The translations under genes and the position numbers were made by a program. This document shows positions 1-8,974 of a stretch of DNA of 64,000 nt, in pieces; position 1 is the first letter of the stretch, and the number at the start of each line of letters is the position of its first letter. The stretch is from an uncultured Phocaeicola sp. (lineage in GTDB: Bacteria > Bacteroidota > Bacteroidia > Bacteroidales > Bacteroidaceae): the NCBI GenBank assembly GCA_948956705.1, contig CARCZS010000008.1:6241-70240 (forward strand), given 5' to 3'. The notes below the pieces were generated by a model. The model worked only from the letters and a program-made list of their open reading frames with translations, searched no databases and had not been told where the DNA came from.

Positions 1-12
1 CCCGACTTTCAT

Positions 13-20
13 TATCTTTG
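13..20 (+). promoter_or_regulatory. -7 promoter element of leuS
   Basis: TATCTTTG matches the Bacteroidetes -7 consensus TAnnTTTG exactly and lies 43 bases before the leuS start. The -33 part would lie before the window begins and cannot be seen. Confidence 0.65.
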
Positions 21-62
21 CAACCACTTAATAACAAAGATATTAAATAACAAAAATAAATC

Positions 63-2897
63 ATGGAATACAATTTCAGAGAGATTGAGAAGAAATGGCA
101 GCAGCGATGGGTGGAAAACCACACCTATCAGGTGACTGAAGACGAATCGAAAAAGAAATTCTACGTGCTCAATATGTTCCCTTATCCATCAGGGGCAGGA
201 TTGCACGTGGGACATCCGCTGGGATATATCGCCAGCGATATTTATGCACGTTACAAACGCTTGCAGGGATTTAACGTCCTCAACCCGATGGGTTACGACG
301 CTTACGGACTTCCTGCCGAACAATATGCTATCCAGACCGGACAGCACCCCGCCATCACTACCGTCAACAATATCAACCGCTACCGCGAACAGTTGGATAA
401 AATCGGTTTCTGCTTTGACTGGAACCGTGAAGTCCGCACTTGCGAACCGGGCTATTATCATTGGACTCAATGGGCCTTCCAGCAGATGTTCAATAGTTTC
501 TATTGCAATGCGTGTTCATCGGCACAGCCCATCAGCAAACTGATAGAGCACTTCGCACAAAAAGGAACCGAAGGACTGGATGTAGCTTGCAGCGAAGAAC
601 TCAGCTTTACTGCCGAAGAATGGAACGCCAAGAGCGAAAAGGAACAACAGGAAATCCTGATGAACTACCGCATCGCTTACTTGGGCGAAACAATGGTAAA
701 CTGGTGCCCGCAACTGGGAACTGTCCTTGCCAATGATGAAGTGGTGGACGGAGTTTCGGAACGTGGCGGTTTCCCCGTGGTACAGAAAAAGATGCGCCAG
801 TGGTGCTTGCGCGTTTCGGCATACGCTCAACGTTTGCTCGAAGGACTGGACAATGTGGACTGGACAGACTCTCTGAAAGAAACACAACGCAACTGGATAG
901 GCCGTTCGGAAGGTACGGAAGTACAGTTCAAGGTGAAAGACAGTGATATCGAATTCACCATCTTTACCACCCGCGCAGATACCATGTTCGGTGTAACCTT
1001 CATGGTTCTGGCTCCCGAAAGTGAATTGGTGGCACAGCTTACCACTCCCGAACAAAAAGAGGAAGTGGACGCTTATCTGGACCGCACCAAGAAACGTACC
1101 GAACGCGAACGTATCGCCGACCGCCGTGTGACCGGTGTATTCAGCGGTTCGTATGCCATCAATCCGTTTACAGGCGATGCCGTTCCCGTATGGATTAGTG
1201 ATTATGTACTGGCAGGTTATGGTACAGGCGCTATCATGGCGGTTCCTGCCCACGACAGCCGTGACTATGCTTTTGCCAAGCATTTCAATCTGCCCATCGT
1301 TCCGTTGGTGGAAGGTTGTGATGTAAGCGAAGAAAGTTTCGATGCCAAAGAAGGTATTGTTTGCAACTCACCTCGTCAGGATGTCACTCCTTACTGCGAT
1401 CTTTCTTTGAACGGTCTGACTATCAAAGAAGCTATCGCCGCAACTAAAGAATATGTAAAAGCTCATAATCTGGGACGTGTGAAAGTGAATTATCGTCTTC
1501 GCGACGCCATCTTCTCACGCCAGCGTTACTGGGGCGAACCGTTCCCCGTATATTACAAAGACGGTATGCCTTACATGATTGATTCCTCTAAATTGCCGCT
1601 CGAACTTCCCGAAGTCGCTAAGTTCCTGCCTACCGAGACAGGCGAGCCTCCATTGGGCCACGCTACCAAGTGGGCTTGGGATGTAGAAAAGGGCGAAGTA
1701 GTGGAAAACGCTTTGATTGACCATGTAAATGTATTCCCGCTGGAACTGAATACCATGCCGGGCTTTGCCGGTTCATCCGCATACTATCTGCGCTATATGG
1801 ACCCGCACAACGACCAAGCACTGGTATCGGAAAAGGCAGACCACTACTGGCAGAATGTAGACCTTTATGTGGGAGGTACCGAGCACGCTACCGGCCACTT
1901 GATTTACTCTCGTTTCTGGAACAAGTTCCTGCACGATCTGGGTATAAGCATCAAGGAAGAACCGTTCCAGAAGTTGGTGAACCAAGGAATGATTCAGGGA
2001 CGAAGCAACTTTGTATATCGTATCAAAGATACCAATACCTTTGTATCACTGAACCTGAAAGACCAGTATGAAACGACTCCGCTGCATGTGGATGTGAACA
2101 TTGTTTCAAACGACATTCTGGATACCGAAGCATTCAAGGCATGGCGCCCCGAATACAACAATGCAGCGTTTATCCTCGAAGATGGAAAGTACATCTGCGG
2201 ATGGGCGGTAGAGAAGATGAGTAAATCCATGTACAACGTGGTTAATCCCGATATGATTGTCGAGAAATATGGTGCCGACACTTTGCGTATGTACGAAATG
2301 TTCCTCGGCCCGGTGGAACAGTCCAAACCTTGGGATACCAATGGTATTGACGGTGTTCACCGTTTCTTGAAGAAACTTTGGAACTTATTCTACAGCCGTA
2401 CCGACGAGTTTATGCCGGTGGAAGGCGATCCGACCAAAGAAGAACTGAAAGCTATCCATAAACTGATCAAAAAAGTAACCGGAGACATCGAAACCTTCTC
2501 TTACAATACTTCTATCAGTGCTTTCATGATTTGTGTAAACGAATTGAGCAGTTTAAAATGCCGCAACAAGGCAATATTGAGCAACCTCATCATCTTGTTG
2601 GCTCCGTTTGCCCCCCACTTCGCTGAAGAACTTTGGGAAGCTTTGGGCAACACCACCAGCGTATGCGATGCACAGTGGCCTGCATTCAATGAAGATTACT
2701 TGAAAGAGGATAGCGTGAAATATACCATCTCGTTCAATGGTAAGGCACGTTTCACTATGGAGTTCCCAGCCGATGCCGACAACGATACCATTCAGGCAAC
2801 TGTTATGGCAGACGAACAGGCACAGAAATGGATTGAAGGCAAGACTCCGAAGAAGGTAATTATCGTTCCGAAGAAGATTGTAAACATTGTATTATAA
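63..2897 (+). CDS. leuS: leucyl-tRNA synthetase
   Basis: Cytosolic class I aminoacyl-tRNA synthetase that charges tRNA-Leu with leucine. The 944-residue length is normal for Bacteroides. The HIGH-type signature is HVGH at residues 48-51. The KMSKS loop is at 718-722, followed by the anticodon-binding helical domain and a short C-terminal domain. The roughly 60-residue insertion just before KMSKS is, as I recall it, a usual Bacteroidetes feature. The editing (CP1) domain lies between about 230 and 430, with the T-rich stretch TIFTTRADT. The ATG at 63 follows an AT-rich leader and a perfect -7 element. A strong inverted repeat follows the stop. The gene is complete and shows nothing odd. Confidence 0.98.
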   Translation: MEYNFREIEKKWQQRWVENHTYQVTEDESKKKFYVLNMFPYPSGAGLHVGHPLGYIASDIYARYKRLQGFNVLNPMGYDAYGLPAEQYAIQTGQHPAITTVNNINRYREQLDKIGFCFDWNREVRTCEPGYYHWTQWAFQQMFNSFYCNACSSAQPISKLIEHFAQKGTEGLDVACSEELSFTAEEWNAKSEKEQQEILMNYRIAYLGETMVNWCPQLGTVLANDEVVDGVSERGGFPVVQKKMRQWCLRVSAYAQRLLEGLDNVDWTDSLKETQRNWIGRSEGTEVQFKVKDSDIEFTIFTTRADTMFGVTFMVLAPESELVAQLTTPEQKEEVDAYLDRTKKRTERERIADRRVTGVFSGSYAINPFTGDAVPVWISDYVLAGYGTGAIMAVPAHDSRDYAFAKHFNLPIVPLVEGCDVSEESFDAKEGIVCNSPRQDVTPYCDLSLNGLTIKEAIAATKEYVKAHNLGRVKVNYRLRDAIFSRQRYWGEPFPVYYKDGMPYMIDSSKLPLELPEVAKFLPTETGEPPLGHATKWAWDVEKGEVVENALIDHVNVFPLELNTMPGFAGSSAYYLRYMDPHNDQALVSEKADHYWQNVDLYVGGTEHATGHLIYSRFWNKFLHDLGISIKEEPFQKLVNQGMIQGRSNFVYRIKDTNTFVSLNLKDQYETTPLHVDVNIVSNDILDTEAFKAWRPEYNNAAFILEDGKYICGWAVEKMSKSMYNVVNPDMIVEKYGADTLRMYEMFLGPVEQSKPWDTNGIDGVHRFLKKLWNLFYSRTDEFMPVEGDPTKEELKAIHKLIKKVTGDIETFSYNTSISAFMICVNELSSLKCRNKAILSNLIILLAPFAPHFAEELWEALGNTTSVCDAQWPAFNEDYLKEDSVKYTISFNGKARFTMEFPADADNDTIQATVMADEQAQKWIEGKTPKKVIIVPKKIVNIVL

Positions 2898-2915
2898 TCG
2901 CTACTGTATTTTACA

Positions 2916-2959
2916 GTGTGTCAAAAGCAATACGATAACAAAAATTGCTTTTGACACAC
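2916..2959 (+). terminator. stem-loop after leuS
   Basis: GTGTGTCAAAAGCAAT at 2916-2931 is exactly complementary to ATTGCTTTTGACACAC at 2944-2959: a perfect 16-bp stem with a 12-base loop. It has no long T-run, but its position 19 bases after the leuS stop suggests termination or 3-prime end protection. Its outer arms equal the ends of the 143-bp elements at 40693 and 49628. Confidence 0.7.
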
Positions 2960-2996
2960 CTTCCTACTTCACACTAAAACCAATCCTCATTATCAC

Positions 2997-3893
2997 ATGG
3001 ACAAAATATTAAAAATCAAACTCGGCAGAGAGGTAAAAGACTATTTAGCCATTACCTTCGGGCTGATATGCTATGCACTGGGATGGGCAGCTTTTTTATT
3101 ACCTTATCAAATTACGACAGGTGGAGTAACAGGTATTGCTGCCATTATCTATTATGCTACAGGCATTGAAATCCAAGTCTCTTACTTTGTCATCAATGCT
3201 GTGTTCTTAGGATTCGCGCTGAAAATATTAGGCCCTAAATTCAGTCTTAAAACCATCTACGCCATTTTCATGCTGACTTTCCTGTTATGGTTCTTCCAAG
3301 TATTGTTAAAAGGTCCCAATGGTGAACTTCCACAATTATTAGGTCCGGGGCAAGAATTTATGGCTTGCGTAGTAGGTGCAGGATTGTTAGGATTCGGCAT
3401 CGGTATCGTATTCTGTAACAACGGAAGCACGGGAGGAACAGATATCATTGCCTGGATTATCAACAAATATAAGGATGTAACGTTAGGACGTATGATGATG
3501 TATTGTGACATCGTCATTATCTCTTCCTGTTATTTTATTTTCCATGACTGGAAACGCGTATTATTTGGCTTCTGCGTACTTTTTATCATGAGCATTGTTA
3601 TCGATTATGTGATAAACAGTACCCGCCAATCTGTTCAATTCCTCATTTTCTCGCGAAAACACGATGAAATAGCCGAAGGAATCACCAAGCAAATAGACCG
3701 TGGAGTAACTTTACTGGATGGTACCGGGTGGTATAGCAAACAAGGAATCAAGGTCGTAGTGGTATTGGCAAAGAAAAGCCAGTCACTGGATATATTCCGA
3801 TTGGTGAAAGATATTGACCCCAATGCATTTATATCACAAAGCAATGTGGTGGGAGTGTATGGTGAAGGATTTGATAAACTAAAAATAAAGTAA
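2997..3893 (+). CDS. YitT family membrane protein
   Basis: Predicted inner-membrane protein of the YitT (DUF161) family with a C-terminal DUF2179 domain; 298 residues, the normal size. The first 200 residues hold about five hydrophobic segments, for example near 20-40, 60-80, 85-105 and 120-145. The glycine-rich stretch NNGSTGGTDIIAWI, typical of the family, follows. The last 85 residues are soluble and match DUF2179 (a start like QFLIFSRKHDEIA). The transported substrate or role is not established. It lies 100 bases after leuS in the same direction, separated by the strong stem-loop, so it may have its own promoter, though no perfect -7 element was found. Confidence 0.88.
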   Translation: MDKILKIKLGREVKDYLAITFGLICYALGWAAFLLPYQITTGGVTGIAAIIYYATGIEIQVSYFVINAVFLGFALKILGPKFSLKTIYAIFMLTFLLWFFQVLLKGPNGELPQLLGPGQEFMACVVGAGLLGFGIGIVFCNNGSTGGTDIIAWIINKYKDVTLGRMMMYCDIVIISSCYFIFHDWKRVLFGFCVLFIMSIVIDYVINSTRQSVQFLIFSRKHDEIAEGITKQIDRGVTLLDGTGWYSKQGIKVVVVLAKKSQSLDIFRLVKDIDPNAFISQSNVVGVYGEGFDKLKIK

Positions 3894-3910
3894 CTAAAAG
3901 ACAAAGAACG

Positions 3911-4552
3911 ATGACACAGAAAAATGCCATTAAAATCTTCGAAGAGAAAAAGGTACGTACTGTTTGGGACGATGAAACCGAAACATGGTATTTTTCCATC
4001 ATCGATGTAATTGCCGCTTTGACGGAAAGTGTTGACCCCAGAAAATACTGGAACAAGTTAAAACAACGTCTAAAAGAAGAAGGAAATGAAACGGTGACAA
4101 ATTGTCACCAGTTGAAAATGAAAGCCTCGGATGGTAAGATGCGTCTTACTGATGTAGCTGATACTGAGCAACTTTTCCGTCTTATCCAGTCCATCCCCTC
4201 TCCCAAGGCCGAGCCTTTCAAATTATGGATTGCTCAAATAGCCCGTGAACGTTTGGACCAACTGCAAGACCCGGAGTTGTCCATCAATCAAGCCCTGATG
4301 GATTATAAACGTTTAGGCTATTCCGATAACTGGATTAACCAACGTTTGAAAAGCATTGAAATCCGCAAGGATTTGACAGACGAATGGAAGCGCTGCGGTT
4401 TGGAAGAAGGCGTGCAGTTTGCTACTTTGACCGATATTATTTATCAGACATGGGCAGACAAAACCGCCAAAGAATACAAACAGTTCAAAGGCTTGAAGAA
4501 AGAGAATCTGCGCGACAACATGACGAATAAAGAAAATCAAAGTACCATTTAG
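3911..4552 (+). CDS. Bro-N domain protein, C-terminally shortened
   Basis: 213 residues. The N-terminal part (about 10-105) is a Bro-N domain as found in phage antirepressors, with WYFSIIDVIAAL and DPRKYWNKLKQR typical of Bacteroides members. The middle part (SINQALMDYKRLGYSDNWINQRLKS) also matches that family. From memory, full-length relatives run to about 270-290 residues and continue after LRDNMTN with a conserved tail; here the frame leaves the family at about residue 206 and stops after a few unrelated residues. DNA binding is inferred from the domain; the cellular role in non-phage context is unknown. It sits 17 bases after the YitT gene and converges on the helicase gene. Confidence 0.8.
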   Translation: MTQKNAIKIFEEKKVRTVWDDETETWYFSIIDVIAALTESVDPRKYWNKLKQRLKEEGNETVTNCHQLKMKASDGKMRLTDVADTEQLFRLIQSIPSPKAEPFKLWIAQIARERLDQLQDPELSINQALMDYKRLGYSDNWINQRLKSIEIRKDLTDEWKRCGLEEGVQFATLTDIIYQTWADKTAKEYKQFKGLKKENLRDNMTNKENQSTI

Positions 4553-4619
4553 TACCAAACGAATGGTCTTCCAAAGCACAACTCACAGCATCAATAAAAA
4601 CCTCATACTGGGTTTTCAT
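4487..4619 (-). CDS. possible small ORF coupled to the helicase gene
   Basis: A 44-codon reading frame begins with ATG at 4619, one base after the helicase TGA, a spacing typical of translational coupling. It starts MKTQYEVFIDAVSCALED and runs antisense into the end of the Bro-N gene. No family was recognised. It may be the surviving front of a gene cut by the same event that shortened Bro-N, or simply chance. Confidence 0.25.
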
Positions 4620-4620
4620 C

Positions 4621-7101
4621 TCATTTCCCTCCAAATAATTTTCCAACCATAGTTAATATATTCGCCACACTCTCCTTGTCCTGAACCGGAATATGAATAG
4701 AGGTTTCCCCGGTCGTTTCATCCACCTTTACAATAGAATCCACCAATTGCCTGGTAGCTTCAGGAGATTGCAAGGTGCGGGCCAAACCGCTGAAGAAAGA
4801 CAGACCTTGGCGTACAAGTTCTTGCGGATTATCCTCTTTGCTTTGAATGTCTGCCGGTTCTTCCTTCTTTATATTGTCATCCGTAAAGGTATCTTCTTCA
4901 AATGGCAAAGTAGGTTCATCCTCCCTTTCCACCCCTTTCTTATTCCGGTCTGTTTTAGCAGTCGAATCAGCAATCTTTTCTTCCGTATCTTCGGCAGATA
5001 TCACATTCACAACAGTCTCGCTCTCCTCTACAGACGGCTCGGTCATTGCCTTGATAGACTCCATTATCTTATCCAACTTGCTGTCTTCCAAGAAAATAGT
5101 ATCTTCTCCATTGTCCAGAATACCGCCGAATAGAGATGATTTGAAATTCAGCGTGCCCAGCATGCGTTCTTCGATGGTCTGACTGGCAACCAAGTTGATT
5201 ACCTGTATGTTGCGTTGTTGTCCGATGCGGTAGATACGGGCTATGCGTTGTTCCAAGACAGCAGGATTCCATGGCAAATCCAGATTAATCAAAATAGAAG
5301 CCACCTGCAAGTTCAGTCCCGTACTGCCTGCATCCGTAGAGATGAACACACGGCTTTCGGGATTCTCGGTAAAATTCTCAGTCAAGCGTCCCCGTTGCTC
5401 GGAAGGCACACTGCCATGCAGGTATTCATATTTCACACCCAACTTTTCCAACTCGGCGGCCACCAGTCTTGTCATCCTTTCCCATTGGCTGAAAATCACT
5501 ACCTTTTCATCGCCACCCTCGAACACATTGCGAAGAATATTCATGGTTTCCTCTATCTTTGTATCGCACCGGGTCTTCTGGTCAAGGATATAGGTACTGT
5601 CGCACACCATACGCATCTGGCTCATAAAAAGCAGCAGCCGCTTGCGGTCTGTCTCGCTCAGGAACCGGTTTCGTGTCCACTTTTGGACCAACTGGGCCAC
5701 GGACAACTGAAACTCATCGTGAATGCCACGCTGTTCCTCGGTCATGGGGACAAACAGAATCTTATCCATGCGCTGAGGCAACTGCAAAGCCACATCCCGC
5801 TTTCTACGCCTTATCAGCACAGATTTCAGTTGCTCGCCTATCACATTCAGGTTCTTATATCCAATGACTTTTCCGGTATCCGATGTGACCACCGTGCGGT
5901 CCATAAACTGATAATAAGGCCCCAGACAAAATTGGTCCACAAACTGCATGATGGAATACAGTTCCTCCAACTTGTTTTCCAACGGTGTGCCGGACAACAC
6001 CACCGCATATTCCGACTCGATGTGACGTGCCGATTGCGAAATCTGCGTCTTCCAATTCTTCAGCCGCTGCACTTCATCCATTATGAGTAAATCCGTGCGC
6101 AAAGAGCGTAGCAGTTTTATATCATTGCTCATGCTGTTGTATGAGACAATTTTATAAAAACAATCTGAGTTGTATAACTTTTTACGCACCAAGGGGTTTC
6201 CTTCCACCACCACTGCCGCAGAGTTCGTGAAACGTTCTATCTCCTTTTTCCATTGATACTTCAACGAAGTGGGACATACCACCAATACAGAAGAAATCAG
6301 CTTTTCCTTTTTCATCAGTTCGGCAGTTCCTATAGCCTGAATGGTTTTTCCAAGTCCCATCTCATCGGCTATAATCGATTTCCCGGCAGTAAAAGCAAAG
6401 CGGACGCCTTCTTTCTGGTAAGGATAAAGAGGGACTTTGAGCAATGTATCCAGACTCTTTTCAGACAAAGACTTCACCAGCTGCTGTCTGTAAAGATTAT
6501 CCCGCTTCTCGACTATAAAGCTGAATGCATCGGGATACCATCGGAACGTATTATCCAACCGGATGGCTTCACGTAAGAATTCCATGATACTGCCCATGGC
6601 CTCGGGGCGGATCACTCCTGCGGGAGTAAAATAAGGAGCAGCCAATTGGCGGAATTCCTCCGCATGGTCTGTCCCGATACGGAGTCGGACCTGGCGTTCT
6701 CCTTTATAGGACAAATACATGGAAGTATAAGAAGGTATTTCCCGGCAAACGCGCTTATGATGTGCTTCTATCCATAACTTAACCGCCTCAATGTGCTTGC
6801 AAGTACCCAACTGACTGGTTTTGAAATCCATGCACGAGCAGTAATTCCATTCGCTTCCTTCTCCCCGATAAACCACAGTATATTCATTTCTGGATACATA
6901 ATTCTTTACTGTGTAATATCCCGGATAGTCTTTCATACCCTGCTCGGTAATAGTAAATGTTTCTTTCGCTGCCACTTGCCGGCGTAAGGCTATTTGCCAT
7001 TGTTCCAAAGTCATGTTGTCCGGCTTATAATAATAAGAGACTTTCTGAGTTTGCTTGTCGGTTTTAGCTTTACCGCCTGTCTTGGTTTTGTTATTCATCA
7101 T
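4621..7101 (-). CDS. SWIM zinc-finger SNF2-family helicase
   Basis: 826-residue superfamily 2 ATPase. A SWIM zinc finger is visible near the start (C88, C90, C101, H103), usually a DNA- or protein-binding module. The SNF2 core follows: Walker A DEMGLGKT at 246-253, Walker B as DEVQ at 342-345, then a helicase C domain with YRIGQQRNIQVINLV. The last 150 residues are acidic and poorly conserved. Bacterial relatives are thought to remodel nucleoprotein complexes, for example to free stalled RNA polymerase; the exact target is unknown. Start is the first of two adjacent Met codons; a -7 element TAATTTTG lies 32 bases upstream. The gene is complete and transcribed alone or with the tiny frame after it. 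Confidence 0.93.
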   Translation of the reverse strand: MMNNKTKTGGKAKTDKQTQKVSYYYKPDNMTLEQWQIALRRQVAAKETFTITEQGMKDYPGYYTVKNYVSRNEYTVVYRGEGSEWNYCSCMDFKTSQLGTCKHIEAVKLWIEAHHKRVCREIPSYTSMYLSYKGERQVRLRIGTDHAEEFRQLAAPYFTPAGVIRPEAMGSIMEFLREAIRLDNTFRWYPDAFSFIVEKRDNLYRQQLVKSLSEKSLDTLLKVPLYPYQKEGVRFAFTAGKSIIADEMGLGKTIQAIGTAELMKKEKLISSVLVVCPTSLKYQWKKEIERFTNSAAVVVEGNPLVRKKLYNSDCFYKIVSYNSMSNDIKLLRSLRTDLLIMDEVQRLKNWKTQISQSARHIESEYAVVLSGTPLENKLEELYSIMQFVDQFCLGPYYQFMDRTVVTSDTGKVIGYKNLNVIGEQLKSVLIRRRKRDVALQLPQRMDKILFVPMTEEQRGIHDEFQLSVAQLVQKWTRNRFLSETDRKRLLLFMSQMRMVCDSTYILDQKTRCDTKIEETMNILRNVFEGGDEKVVIFSQWERMTRLVAAELEKLGVKYEYLHGSVPSEQRGRLTENFTENPESRVFISTDAGSTGLNLQVASILINLDLPWNPAVLEQRIARIYRIGQQRNIQVINLVASQTIEERMLGTLNFKSSLFGGILDNGEDTIFLEDSKLDKIMESIKAMTEPSVEESETVVNVISAEDTEEKIADSTAKTDRNKKGVEREDEPTLPFEEDTFTDDNIKKEEPADIQSKEDNPQELVRQGLSFFSGLARTLQSPEATRQLVDSIVKVDETTGETSIHIPVQDKESVANILTMVGKLFGGK

Positions 7102-7132
7102 AGATAGAAGATTTATTCAATTAATGAATTTA

Positions 7133-7140
7133 CAAAATTA
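7133..7140 (-). promoter_or_regulatory. -7 element of the SNF2 helicase gene
   Basis: On the minus strand the sequence reads TAATTTTG, an exact TAnnTTTG match, 32 bases before the start codon. The region around it is very AT-rich, so a chance match is possible. Confidence 0.5.
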
Positions 7141-7319
7141 ATTAAATAGGATACTTCACAAATAAATACCGATAATTATTTCATGCTATTACAAGAATAT
7201 AAAAAATAACTTGATATTTTATAGGTGATACACTGTATGAATATAAATCCCCGCTTCTTTCAGCCATCAGAATAACAAATGTTACCAAATTATTTCTTCA
7301 CCTTACAAAATGGAATACT

Positions 7320-7341
7320 AAAAGAGCAAGAAGCCTCTTTT
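7320..7341 (-). terminator. stem-loop after the orphan outer-membrane protein gene
   Basis: AAAAGAG (7320-7326) pairs with CTCTTTT (7335-7341) around an 8-base loop, directly after the stop codon of the minus-strand gene. The arm itself gives a short T-run. Confidence 0.5.
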
Positions 7342-8226
7342 TTACCTCCCTTGCATCTGGAAATGGGCCGGAGGTCCCATAGTCGGATTCCCCATCTTCA
7401 TCCGGTTCTTGTCAATGACCACTTTGTGAAGAATCTCATAAATCAAACCACCTACATCTATCCCTAAATTAAACTTATTGAACTTATAACTAGGAACCAA
7501 TACCGGAACCGTTTCCCAGCCTCCACGCAAAGGATTGTAATAGCGCTGCACTCCCATCTCCACACTGAACCGCTCGCTCATATCCACCGTCATGCTGGCA
7601 CCATAGCTGTGCGATTCCATACCATACGTCTGACCTCTATAATAAGAACCGAATACTTTAAAGGCGACACGGTCTGAAGCCCGATACATCACTGCGCCCG
7701 AAGTGCCGAAAGACTGTCCAACAGCAAAAGGCATATTCATTTTCATGGCATCGATACCCACCTGTACACTCCATCGGGGATTGAATTGATACATATATCC
7801 CAATGAAGCCTTATTCATCAGTCCGATACCCGGCAAGGAGGTCTGCTCTCCCGAACCATAAAACACTCCATTTTCAAATCCTTTTATGATTCCTCCGGTG
7901 CTGTAATCTCCTCTGAACATCGGCGAAGGATTCGTATAATAAGGAAGAACAAGCGGCTTCTTTAAAGAAAGATGAAGTAAAGAATCGGCATTGGAAGGTC
8001 GGGGCAGGGGAGAGCCCAAACTCTTTTCATCCGGTGCAACAAAGTCTTCGTGCAAAGAAGAAGCAGACAAAGAATTTCCTTCCTGCATTTCGGACACTGT
8101 CCGCACACTGTCACGAACCGTGTGTTTCACATCCTCTTGAGCAGTCATGTCCAATGAAATGCCCCAAAGCAGCAAATACATCCCTATACGGAGTATATGG
8201 TGAAATAAATCCGGTTTCCATTTCAT
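7342..8226 (-). CDS. putative outer-membrane beta-barrel protein
   Basis: 294 residues, family not recognised. A hydrophobic segment (about 11-28, ending near MTAQED) looks like a cleavable signal peptide. Residues 30-85 are Ser-rich and probably unstructured. From about 95 on, the sequence alternates polar and hydrophobic residues with many aromatic and glycine positions (YMYQFNPRWSVQVGI, RVAFKVFGSYYRGQ), as in small beta-barrels. The C-terminus does not end in the usual aromatic residue. A -7 element TAAATTTG lies 32 bases upstream. No neighbour shares its strand, so context gives no hint of function. The leftward promoter in the phase switch at 8784 also points toward this gene. Confidence 0.7.
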   Translation of the reverse strand: MKWKPDLFHHILRIGMYLLLWGISLDMTAQEDVKHTVRDSVRTVSEMQEGNSLSASSLHEDFVAPDEKSLGSPLPRPSNADSLLHLSLKKPLVLPYYTNPSPMFRGDYSTGGIIKGFENGVFYGSGEQTSLPGIGLMNKASLGYMYQFNPRWSVQVGIDAMKMNMPFAVGQSFGTSGAVMYRASDRVAFKVFGSYYRGQTYGMESHSYGASMTVDMSERFSVEMGVQRYYNPLRGGWETVPVLVPSYKFNKFNLGIDVGGLIYEILHKVVIDKNRMKMGNPTMGPPAHFQMQGR

Positions 8227-8257
8227 AAGCCCTTCTGTTTTAAATATACCACAAATG

Positions 8258-8265
8258 CAAATTTA
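8258..8265 (-). promoter_or_regulatory. -7 element of the orphan outer-membrane protein gene
   Basis: TAAATTTG on the minus strand, an exact consensus match, 32 bases before the start. A TTG trinucleotide lies 18 bases further upstream as a possible -33 part. Confidence 0.55.
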
Positions 8266-8747
8266 ATAAAATCCATTGCTTGGCAATCATTTCGGACTGT
8301 TATTTTCTTAAAACAATCTATATAAATAAGCACATGCCAACGGTCTATCAAAAAAGATGGAAGTGTTTTTGAAAAACTCCAAGGTCTTTTTGATGAAGAA
8401 TTCTCGTCCGTTCACTCCCATCACAAGAAAGCAAAATTAATTCGGTAGAAAGCTTATTGCATATCTCCTTTCACACATAACAACTGTTGAAACCGCCTGT
8501 TGATGGGAAATTTGTGTGAAAGCAACATTTACCAACTTCCTTTTTTAAGGCCTGCCCGAAAAAGTTTATTGAAAAACCCTTAACTCCTGCTTGGAAACAA
8601 GTATGCCTTTTCAAGGATATCCGGACTTTGCCCTTTATAATATGTTGACATCCGTTAAGACTTGCAAGTCGGGAGTGAAACGGCTGATGGACGAGATTCA
8701 ATTATCTGGAAATGTGGCAAATAAGGTTTTAGGAGAAAGAAGAAAAA

Positions 8748-8776
8748 AAGTGTATCTCTTAGTAAGAGATACACTT
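8748..8776. repeat. left inverted repeat of the promoter switch, copy 1
   Basis: A 29-bp perfect palindrome with 13-bp arms around the central bases AGT (8761-8763); the core reads GTATCTCTTAGTAAGAGAT. It is an inverted copy of the repeat at 8918-8958, whose centre reads ACT, so the asymmetry of the pair lies only in the three central bases and one arm base. Confidence 0.88.
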
Positions 8777-8783
8777 TTCGATG

Positions 8784-8791
8784 CAAATTTA
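8784..8791 (-). promoter_or_regulatory. promoter inside the invertible segment, pointing left
   Basis: The only exact TAnnTTTG in the invertible segment is TAAATTTG on the minus strand, close to the left repeat. In this orientation it would start transcripts near 8777, running left, away from the surface-protein operon. After inversion it would lie next to the right repeat and fire into that operon. The best plus-strand candidate, TATCTTTA at 8851, misses one consensus base and lacks a -33 partner. Confidence 0.6.
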
Positions 8792-8917
8792 CACAAAGTT
8801 TTGATAATTAAAACTTTTTGAGAAGAAAAATCACAAGGCAAATGCAAAAATATCTTTAGTCTTAAGTTATAGGACACTTTTTTATCGGCTTAAACTATTA
8901 ATAATAAAGCGGTTATG

Positions 8918-8958
8918 TGCGTTCGGTGTATCTCTTACTAAGAGATGCACCGAACGCA
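8918..8958. repeat. right inverted repeat of the promoter switch, copy 1
   Basis: 41-bp palindrome with 19-bp arms around ACT (8937-8939), one mismatch that would be a G-U pair in RNA. The inner 25 bases are the inverse of the left repeat. The outer arms (TGCGTTCG and its complement) are not shared with the left repeat. Confidence 0.9.
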
Positions 8959-8974
8959 ACCCTTTTTTAAGGGT
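8959..8974 (+). promoter_or_regulatory. small leader hairpin before the regulator gene
   Basis: ACCCTT and AAGGGT flank a TTTT loop directly after the right inverted repeat. It lies in the expected mRNA leader of the operon that starts at 9024 and is conserved in the copy at 63982-63997. Confidence 0.5.

Noticed and set aside
516..1283. 255-residue frame opposite leuS
   Set aside because: Antisense shadow of a highly conserved gene with no recognisable protein features.
5215..6090. 291-residue frame opposite the SNF2 helicase gene
   Set aside because: Antisense shadow; composition rich in His, Gln and Leu as expected from reversed coding.
8471..8701. 76-residue leftward reading frame
   Set aside because: No family features, lies over the inverted repeat and is not conserved in copy 2.
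8591..8821. 76-residue rightward reading frame across the switch
   Set aside because: It runs through the left inverted repeat and the promoter segment, which would be inverted by recombination, and the related copy at the window end has an in-frame stop. Treated as a decayed remnant.
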